A stretch of DNA of 64,000 bases. Origin: Apostichopus japonicus. Taxonomy: Eukaryota; Echinodermata; Holothuroidea; Aspidochirotida; Stichopodidae. The position numbers were made by a program, and so were the translations under genes. This document shows positions 1 through 10,700 of the stretch, one piece after another. The DNA is taken from positions 9,346,499 through 9,410,498 of the forward strand of contig NC_092565.1 of assembly GCF_037975245.1 (NCBI RefSeq), given 5' to 3'. The number at the start of each line of letters is the position of its first letter. Positions within the stretch are counted from its first letter, which is position 1. Below the pieces are notes generated by a model. It made no database searches. It was not told the origin of the DNA and saw nothing but the letters and a program-made list of their open reading frames with translations.

Positions 1-1335
1 AAGAAGGATTGGCTTGATGGTAAAAGAATCCATGGACAACAAGCTGTTTATTTTCTGTCAAGCATGTAAAGATTCTTTGCGCACACAAGTTGTGAAAGTT
101 AAACATGGTGCCATGAGAGTTCATCCATATCTCGAGGGAGCATTCAATGTAAAGAGGTTTGCAGTTGATCGGAACGAGGAAAATTCATGGTTTAAAGAGC
201 ACATTTCATACATTTTGATGATTGATTTCCAGTAATTATTATTTTTTAAACATTTAACTCATAATATAGATCCCACAGTCCCCAAATTAGCTCCCTAATA
301 TGTGACATGGGGGGCTTTTGAGGGGGGGGGGGGTGAATAGCCTCAAATAATATATATTTTAGATTTCACCCTGGATCTTCATGGTATTGTTTTACACAGT
401 TAAGTTTCAATTTAGTTTATTCTATGCTACCCTTCAATGTATGTATTTGTTGTGTGTTTCTACATCAAGGGCAACAATAGGTTGATTAATATGCTACACT
501 ATCACTTGAATGATGACTTGAAGATATTCTACTTCTTGTTTCAATATCTTTGTACTTCTGTCTTTATCTCTGGACAGTATGTCTGTCTGTCTAATGTACA
601 GTAAAATGAAAAGCTGAATATGAAAAACAGAAGCTTATGATGTTGTTTTGTGCTGCATTGATCATGATGCTTTTGAACATGACAAGATTAATTAATCAAA
701 GTTAATGGGGCTAAAAGTTTCTAGCTGATGACAATCAGTTAATGAATTTACAACCTGTAAACAGTAGATTTTGTTGCCAAGTCTCTGAGAGGTTAGGAAT
801 GTTACTTTACAAAGTGAAGATGCAGTAGCAAACTTCTGTAAAGAAGCTACCATAGCAAACCTCTGTAAAGAAGCTACCATAGTAAAACAGGCACCAGAAA
901 GAAAACAGAAATGTATTCTTAGCTTCATGCATTATTGTCAGAAGCTTATGCAATGTGACAATTTATTGTCACAAGTTTTGGGCACAACATTTTGGGAAGA
1001 TGTTGCTATTGAAATTGAGAAGCTAACTGGCAGCTAACCACTTTGCTTTAAAGGGGAATGGGGGTGGGGGGGACGGGTCGGTGAGAGGATGGGGTTTAGT
1101 GAAAATATACTTCATTGTGTTTGTATGTGTGGTTGTGCTTTCTGAGCTGTTAGTCTGTAGAGTGAAGCTGGTCTAATTATTTGTATTATTCTCAATTGAA
1201 ATGAAACAATATCAAATTGTTTTATGCATTAATTGTAACTTTTGTTGTAAGTGATGTATAATGGAGTCTTGATCCATAACGTTTATCATACCTATGATCC
1301 TCTAATCAATTTTGTTCTCAATTTATATTTCCTAG
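1..1335. other. Intergenic or intronic sequence left of the first recognised exon
   Basis: No exon of the F-box gene is recognisable here, although its N-terminal coding part must lie to the left. A 73-codon open stretch at 14-235 shows no family motif and ends at a plain TAA. A G-run occupies about 322-333, and a roughly 27-bp unit containing GTAAAGAAGCTACCATAG is duplicated in tandem at about 836-887. This is probably the intron preceding the exon at 1336. Confidence 0.4.
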
Positions 1336-1771
1336 TGGTTCTTTTAGTCCTCGTGGAACACCAGGGGTAGCTCACCGTGTAGAAAGAAGGCAGAAAAGAA
1401 GCCCATCCATGGAACTGAAGAGAACTCTGCAAGAGATTAGATGGAAAGATGGCAAGGGTACACCGTCTTCTTCATCACCAGAGAGGACTAGTTCTCCCCC
1501 GTCCATCACCAAAAGTCCATTTCACATTTCTTTATACCAAGCTCCAAAAATATATCAACCAGAGGTGGTGAAGAATCAGAAGAGTCATACCTCTAGTGGT
1601 AGGTTGCAGTTATTACGAAGCTTGACAGGTGAAGTAAGCCATCCTCAGGAGAGACCAGCAACTGTTAGAGGTTCGTCAGGCTTGAATTCTCTGAGAGGGA
1701 GCTCGTCAGCTCGTCTTGAGAGGCTGTTGTATCAGCAAGAGTTATCCAAAGGAGAAGAAGAAACTAAACTG
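1336..1771 (+). CDS. FBXO41-like exon A: Ser/Pro-rich linker
   Basis: The acceptor is tttcctag before 1336, and the exon opens with one base of a split codon. It encodes about 145 residues rich in Ser, Pro, Arg and Lys (SPERTSSPPS, SSARLERLLYQQELSKGEEE). The reading frame stays open into the intron. No GT donor gives the phase needed by the next exon, but CTG|gcaagg at 1771 does, so a GC-AG intron is proposed. Confidence 0.75.
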
Positions 1772-4700
1772 GCAAGGATTTCTCTGTTCTTTGTTTTTTA
1801 TTTATTGTTAATCCATTATAACAGATGGCTGGCTAGCTTCTGTGATATCACATGAAGCAGACATATCCCTAGTGTGTCTATGTCAGTCATGCCATCCTTT
1901 CATGGATACTGACCTACTGACAACACACTTGACCATGCTAATGTGACAGTGATAACACTAGCCTAAAGATGACTGACAGATTTCTTACCCACCAAAAAAG
2001 TGAAGATTTGCTGGCTTACACAGCCGTACCCAATTTTTTAAGACTTGATATTTTTATTTTTTTGTAAAACAAAACTAGAAGTAGAATGACATCACTGTTA
2101 TAATGACAGGTGAAGGTGTAGTACGTTGTGCATCTCTGTAATCAGTAAACACTAGGCCAGCATAGGGATGCACTGGATTTGGAAATTTAAATCTGGGCAG
2201 TTTTAGCAAAAATGCAAAGATCTCTAGGATGCTTAATATGTGTTCTTCTTTTATCACTCAGTAGAACATATTTAGAACACATATTCTGAAGGTTGACACT
2301 AACGTAAGGGACATGACTTAAAAGGACAGACCACACTACTTTTGCCAAGTACTCATTGTGCCTTTAACATGGTTGTGTCATGTTTAGTTTGATACACTTT
2401 ATTCTTGAAAAGGGTAATGAGTTCTAATGACTTTCTGTGAAACGATGACCTGCCTTTACCGAGTCTCAGACTTGACACAGCCTAAGTGTCCATATTTCAG
2501 TGGGTTAGGATACTTGCATATAGAACAGTAGGCCAGCGTTACAGGTGGATGCTGGGAATTATTTCTAGACTGTTCTAGATTTTCCAAAGTTCAATGTTCA
2601 AAAAGTAATTGTAATATATATAATAGTTATAAATATATGATATCATAACATATATACTATATATTTTCATTAGAAACATAATAATTTATGTATGTCTTTG
2701 TATAAATTATTTACTGTGACCTTTAACCCAGACCTTTTGTTTCAGCATAGACGTGACAACTGAAGCAATTCCGTTTATTAGTCACATGTATCAGTGACTG
2801 CCTAGGCATTGCAAAATAAACAAATTTCTAAACCTACATTGATTGTGTTGCATGTGTATTATCTTAATATGTAACTAAATCAATATTCCTTGTTTAATTA
2901 TTTACAGTGGCGCACTCAGACACCCAGGTTTTCATTAACTGGATCTGTTAGTAGCAATGAAGATAGCAGCAGCATCTCAGTGTCATCTCTGTCTGGTGTG
3001 TCATCCAGTTTGCTGGAAACAGGGACAATTCCATCAGGTGAGCTGTGACCTATTTTGGAGCTTTTAGACATTTTAGTGTTAGACTTGAAACATTCATTGC
3101 ATAAAAAAACAGAATAATAGAAATATAATAACAGAAAATTTGATCTCTAATTTTTGAAAACATCTTGGTTACTTTGCGACCAGTCTTATTGAAATTCTAA
3201 GATTCTAGTTGCATTAATTTGATGAGGTGAGTAGGCTCAGTTTCAATGAGGCAAAATTGTATCCCAAATTATCTTTATGTGCGATATAATTATGAAAATT
3301 AGGAAAGGTTGATGATCTGGGCAAGTTGTTTGTGCAAAAAGCCTTGCTTGAATGATGGTAACTATGTTGGAATAGAGGGCAATGTGGACTGACCTCCCCG
3401 ATCCAATACAGGGCTGGTAATTCAAACGCTGATACGTTTGTCCAAAACAACTTCCTTCAAGTTCGTCTGACTGATGACTGCTGTACTGTAGCTTTCAAAA
3501 TTTTAGCAAATGGCCTCAGTTGATAGAAAAATGCCAAATTGAATTATTTCAGCACTTACATACAATAACTTTATACCAGTTATGAGTTTTGTAATTTCCT
3601 GAGATCTTCTTTCAGCTGTGAAAGTTGACAAAAATTTGGGAATTGATTTGAATATTGTTGCCCATTTTCAGGTCACTGTCATCTTGACAGACTTTCTGCT
3701 TCACAACGTCACTTCATATTACACTCCGTGATGGAATTCCTGGATATCGATTCCAAGCTAGGCTGTGCAGTCGTCTGCAAAGAATGGAGAACCCTCAGTC
3801 GTCAGCCCTCCCTGTGGAGACACATAATCTTGGATAAACGAAGGATCTCATCAAAAGTAAGTACTACTTTGGCTAGATGTGACTTTTAGGAAAGTAATAA
3901 ACAAGCTAATTGATAAATTGAACAATAACAGTGTTACAATTTGCTAGGAGAATTAATTCTTGCTTGCGTTTCCTGCTTTTCAGAGAGTGGTCCAGTCAGA
4001 AATTTTTAAGCAGGAGAATACAGAAGGGGGCACCAAAAATCATATATTACAGTGGTCTGCATACTCTTAAGCCCACGACCTGGGATCTTAATGATGAAAA
4101 CCCTCAGTATTTGTCTTTATATTGTGGGATGGTATTTTAATACTTTAATAAGTTTCTTGATTGTAGTTTTTGGTAGATAAGGAAAGGTACAGACACTGAC
4201 AGAAATGTCTTTTATCTGTTTATAGTTCCTGAGGACAGTCTCATCTTGGTGTCTAGAGTTACAAACCTTGAAACTTTCCAGAATCAAGCCGCCGACAAAA
4301 AGAAGGCCAGGAGAAACGAAAGAAGTCTACCAGAAGAGAACCAGGTAAATGTGCGAGATCTCATTCATGTTATTTTAGCTTTCATCTTCTCACTGGACAG
4401 TCTTTTACTGTATGGCTGGTTCATTGGTTTCCTGTGCCTACAGCTGCTCAGAAGTAGCAAGTTGTCTGTCTGAGAGACAAATATTACCTGTGGAACAATC
4501 TTCTACATCTTTCATCAAATTTTTGAACCAGTTGACTTCAAAATTCCATATCTGCATATATTCTATGAAGCTTGATTTTTTTGTAAATTTCTCGTAAATG
4601 ACAACAAAAGTGGAATTTTTTCTTAAGCTGACAGGGTTGCTTATGATTAATTACTAAATGTATTTGAAAGCAGCAATTGTCATTAATTTTTCTATTGTTG

Positions 4701-7700
4701 ACATTTAACTTCATTTTAACGAGCATAGTGTGATAAACGATAACAAGATATGAATGACTAGAGCATTTATGTTATGCATTAGTAAGTTTGTATAGTGTAA
4801 AAGAGCAGGAAATAATTTATCTGGTATCGAACAGCAATATGCTCTGCAAATTGGACAAGTGTAAACATCTAAAGCAGTCTTTGCACGCAGGGACCATAGT
4901 ATTATTTTCAGTACCTTATTTATTTATTATTTAGGTTTACAGTCTTGTTCAGGGCCAAGGCCCTCTCACACAACTTTACAACCCTGGTCATTGGTAACTT
5001 GACACACCTACTCACCAAAGTGTGCACAATTCAATCAATCACTCCTGGGCACCACAGTGCACCACAACCACGTGTCCCCGGGGGACTTCCCATAGGGTGC
5101 AGCCACAAACCGGCGCACGCAACTATATTTACAAGTTACCTCGCAAGTCCCCATTTATACACCTGGGTGAAGAGAGGCAATGGAGATAAAGCGCCTTGCC
5201 CAAGGACACATGGCAATGATCTGGCTAGGGCTCGAACCTGTAATCCTTAGATCACAAGTCCACTGCCTTAACCACTTGACCACAACGCCCTCCCTTCAAA
5301 CCGCAATACAAAGTTTGAATACTAAATTTGTCCCTGCAGAGTGGACATTGTGACGTGTCGATTAGAATCCGAGAGTTACACATACATTACGTACAGGAAT
5401 ACATGTTTAATCACTCTCCTTCTTACCTTTGACACCTCGCAGGGTGTTTGAAATCTTACCTTGAGTAATGCTTGGGTATGAATGACAAAAGCCCTGTGTG
5501 TTTGTAAATAATTCCATGAAACAAAATGCAATTTACTGCATTTGTGTTTGGTGTTACTCATCAAACGGAAATCTCACTTTTAACTGGAGAAGAGGGTATC
5601 AATGAAGAAGAGAAGTTGTGAATTCTATCAGTTTGGAAAATTTCCTGATATTGAGTTTCATTATCTCTTTTTTTGTTAATTTCAGAGGAATTCTTGATGA
5701 TGGGATTGAGTCCTTGTTAGCTGCATCCCAGAACAATTTAATGATTGTCAAAATAACAAGTTGTCAACAATTGTTGACAAAAAAGTGAGTATTTTTATTT
5801 CAATAAACTTTCCTCATAAAATGTTTTTCTACCTATGCCTAGATATTCAGGCTATTTACTGGCTGTGCCGGTGGATTTTTCTGTTGCCAGTAGGAAAAAA
5901 AAGCTACCTGTACTTGCAATTTTCTGCCATTAATGATGAAAACAGAAATACATGAAAAGTTGGATTTCTGTACCTAACATCAGCCCCCTTATTACTGCAT
6001 ATTATCAGCAAAATATTATCGGGCTGCTCCCGTAACTAACGACTGCTGTAATTCCAGAAAAGTACCAGCTGGAAATGGCCAGAATTGTGAAAGTCTAGGC
6101 GTGCCAGAATAGCATTTATTTTGTGTACATCTTATACCAAACTATTTCTTCTATTTAGAGGTTTGAGAAATTGTGCAATGTTGCAGGTTAAACCCTCCAA
6201 ACAGACACTACTCTCATTCTGTCTAATATCACTTACAGTGTGCAAAAGAACTTTGATCAGAAATGGAGCATTTGCATTCCGACCTTTTATTGGTTTTGTA
6301 AACTGTGAGCATCTATCTTAAGACTATAGAAAAGTGTATTTAGTTTTCTCAGATATTCATTCTTCATTTTTGTAAAATTAAAGAGACAATTTATGAACTT
6401 TATGGTAGCTATGTATGGTTTGTATTTTACATGACTTGTCTCTTGTGCAGTTTAGTTAGCATCTTTAGGATATGAATTGAAATGGGCAAAACACTATAAT
6501 TATCATCAAAATGAAATGTCACTTGAACAGAAAATTGTGAAATCAGGATTAAATTTGTCAAAGTTCAGTGTATGGTGTAAACACATCAAAAACAGAGGTA
6601 CATGATTTCTCTATGCAAGCTTATTGCATTTAAGTGAATATTTAATATCATCAGAATATTTTTTGTAGAAGTTGTAAGGTAATCATTTCTCAGAAGTAAA
6701 GTTCATTTTTAATAGCATTCATTTTATTTTACTTTTCAGGAGTTACCTCAAAATTGCTCAATACTGTCCTTGCTTGAACATTTTGAAGTTAGATTATTGT
6801 GCAATAAGGACAGAGGTCATAAGGTCATTAGCCAAAGGGTGTAAACAACTAACATCTCTACAGATAGTTCCAGATGCTAAAAGGTACGATCATTTTATAT
6901 TACAGTCTGTTGACTGAGGGAGTAGCTTTAATGCTGCCAGTTACCTTTCATTATTAAATTTACATGTTGTTTATTTGCTTCATTTGCCCTAAAAAAGTTT
7001 ATGTAAATGAGCAAGCATTAAGATATCAACTCTTATCATCATTGGTTATTCTACCATGACCCTTACAAATGTCCATTGCTTTCCTAGGTTTGATCCTTGT
7101 TTACTCTTTTAGAACGTTCTGCTTCATCTGCAATGTTAATTAGAGAGATTGAAGTATTTGTGTCAATAACTAGATAAATCAAGGTATTTGAATGGCCTAT
7201 GTTCTATCTATGCTGAGATAACATAGATAATGCACAGATAGGGTGGTGAGAAACAAAACTTAATCTTAAACTAATTTGAAAATTCAAGGCCATTGGGTGA
7301 GAATATGTGATTAAGGTAACCTTTGATTTCTTGTAGATAGGGATTGGAAGGGAGTTTCAACATTTTGGTTCACAAAAGGTGACAATGACTCTAGTACCAA
7401 ATGTACCAATAGGGTACAGTGGACTGTTAAATAGTCACGTGTAGGAAACAAATATCTGACAAATAAATGAATTTAAATTCTTGTTTGTTGAGAAAGCTAG
7501 TTGTAGATATGCCAATTTTTATAAGTTTATAATTCGACCTACATTAGGCTAAATGTTGATATTTGCTTTCAATAGTGAAGGCATCAAGATTTCAGAGATC
7601 TGCTTACTAGTTAATTAAACAATCATAGTTTACAAAGCTGAACGAAAACATATTTTAAATATCTGATGTGTTTGCCAATTGAAGACAGTCTGCTCCTTAA

Positions 7701-10700
7701 GTTAGACCTTTGACATCAAGATATCAACTGTTAACGTCATTGCTCATTTTACATGCGCCTAATACAAGATCTACTTTTGTCACATATTTTAACTTTCCAA
7801 GTCCCTTGTAAGACCTTTTTCCTGTGAAATATTAAAGAGGAAATGATCGACACTGAGTTCATCATTCCAAACATGGCATGCACATCAGTCTCGGGATCCC
7901 CACTTCACTGTATCCAAATATTCCCAGTGTCTGAAAATAAACATTTATCATTAATTAAAAAAAGTTGTATAATCGATAATGAAAAGATTTGATCATAGCT
8001 CTCAACTTTTTACAAATTACTATCGACGGATAGTCGTAAAGTTGTTTTGCTTCTCTTTCCTGTCGAGATTTACTTTCACTTTGAATATGCAATTCTGCTG
8101 ATGATGAGCTCGTCAGTTGCTAAGTTTAGAATCCAACGTTTACTGGGACTCCACCGAAGTCAATCCCGTCAGCTGTTTTGCTTTCACCGTGTACGTAGCG
8201 TGACGTATGACCGTGAGAAAAGTCTCGGTCATGTTATATTATGTATACAAAGTGACAATGACAAGAAGGTACATTAAAGAGTAGTGGAAACCAGTGATTC
8301 AAATTAACACAGTTATATATAGGTAACTAAGGGCTTCAGTGTTTCACTTTGTTGTAATATTAATAGACTGTCATGTCAGTAAGTCTTTGTGATGATTAGA
8401 ATTCTTTAATGCAGTTTTTTTCCCTTTTTTTTTTTTCCTTTGTTCTGATCTTTTTTTATTGGGGGTGTGGTGGGGGGGGAGGGGGTGTGCAGGATTGATG
8501 AGACCATCTGTGTAGGATCCTGTGAACTGTGTCAATGTTGAATTATGACCTCAGAAAAGTCCAATATTTATTGTGATAAATGCAGCAAAACTTCAAAACT
8601 CTTAGGGCCAAATTGTCTGGGAAGCCATTTTGCAGGATGGGGGAACTTTCATGAAATATTCCTCAAAACTGTGACCATGTAATACTTTTTTGTCTTAGTA
8701 CCTGATCAGTTTAAAGGAATTCTAATTACCTTGGTGCAAATTTAAGAGAGTTACAAAAACATGTACAACAATAATAAATAGTATACATGTACAAAATGAA
8801 ATGAATGAACTTCCTGCAAGAGTGTAGATAGTTATATGATTTATGGAGGAAAAAAATGATCCAAATTCAGAAAGAAGATAGACATCATATCTTAAAGGCA
8901 AACACACATGATCCTGACAACAGCTCACTGAATGCTATGGACTGTTCTTGCAGTGCAGTTTCTCTCTGTTAGTGCCTCAGTTATATTGTTGTTAAATGTG
9001 TTGAGAGTAAACAACATGCCAAGCTACTTTATTTCTGCAAGTTGTAAGAAATTGTTGAATTATGTGTGCCATAACTCCAGTATTTCACGTGATAATTGCG
9101 ACACAACTTCGTTCAAACTCTTCAGCCAAAATGTCTGAAACACCATTTTGCAGAGTGGGAAATCCAACATGCAATATTCCTTAACACATTTGGTTAAATA
9201 TTCACTGTGGCAGTGAAAGAAAAAATTGTTTTGTATTCTGTACTTTATTTAATTTCTTGTTGTCTTGTTTTTTGACAGGGACGGGAATAAAAATATGACT
9301 AACAGCAACCTCCATTTTATCGGAAGTACTTGGTACCAGCTGCAAGCTTTGAGTATCGGTGGCAAGAACTTTAGCAAGTCTGGATTGCTTTCAGTTGGTG
9401 AGTTATCTGAAGCCATCTCTCATATGTGGCTGTTGTAAAGGACGACGTAAAGTAACTTTTTATCATAGTAAGGGCAAACATTATTAACGACAAATTCCTA
9501 ACCAACCATGCAGACAATTTAGTCTGTCTTGGAATAAGATCCTGGTACAATCAAATAGTTGTGCTGTGCGTGAGAATGAATCTTGGGAGAGAATGTTGAA
9601 GTATTTCAAAAATACCATAGAATATCTGTACATTCTTACTTTAATTGCAATGAACATCAAATTCATTCATTCAGTCAGTCAATTCAGTTAACCAGCGAGT
9701 TGTTTTGTTTGAACTTTTTGTTGTTGTCTGAGTAAATCAAGAATGGAAGCTTACTGAGAAAACTAACAAACAAAACTGAAAGAAAATTTTCTCTAGTGAA
9801 ATTTGATTTGCTTCAAGTTCTTCTTCTTTGTTTCTTTATTGTTAGATGACAAAATTCAAAAGCAGCATGTAGGAATTAATGAAAATTTGACATTTAAGCC
9901 ATCGTTATGGTCAGACAGTTTTAAGTGAACATTAGATGAAATAGATATGGCAATTGGAGGGATTTGTTTTCAACAATTTGTTTGGACATGAAGTAACGCT
10001 CATGAGAGTGCAGTCATGTTTATGTGTGATCAAATCATTCAAACTCATGAGTTTTACAATGAAGACCTGAACAATGGATATCTCTTTGTTACACTGACCA
10101 AACAATATCTTGGATAAAAGCAAGGAAATTTATGGCTAGAACTGGACTCAAACAGGTGCCCTCTTGTTTGTAACTCAGAGGTCACTGGCTCGAATCCCAT
10201 TCTGGCTATAATTTTTTTTGCTGTTTTCAATTGTTTAGAATTTCCCAGTCATTTTTCCATGATTCATTTACTTATATAAAACAATATCTTATTAATGAAT
10301 TAATGCTTTTGGTGTAACAAATGTCATTATTTGCTATAAAGTGCATCGTGGTGTTGTTCTCTCATAATGTAGGTCAGGTGGTGTTACAACGTAGATCTTG
10401 CGGTGAAATGTTATATTACCCAATCTGTGGGTGGCAAGTTGGCAACGCTTAAGGATTTACCTTCCTCCTGTGAAGTGGGAAACTTACAACTTATGGTCTA
10501 ATAAAAAATCAGAAACACAAACATTGTCTGTCTTTCATGTTGATGTATCCTACCACAAGAAGGCCCTTAGCCTCTAAATAAATTCCCCCAAAGAGTACTT
10601 ATTTTATGTTATTCTTTGCCATAAGTGTCTGTGGGCAGCTTTAATAGGGTATCTGAAAGCTTCTTGTGGGCCACAAAAGATTTGCCTGTGGGCTGCATGC

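Noticed and set aside
14-235. 73-codon open frame at the left edge
   Set aside because: No recognised domain, no match to FBXO41 N-terminal regions, and the end is a plain stop; could be a distant exon, but nothing supports it.
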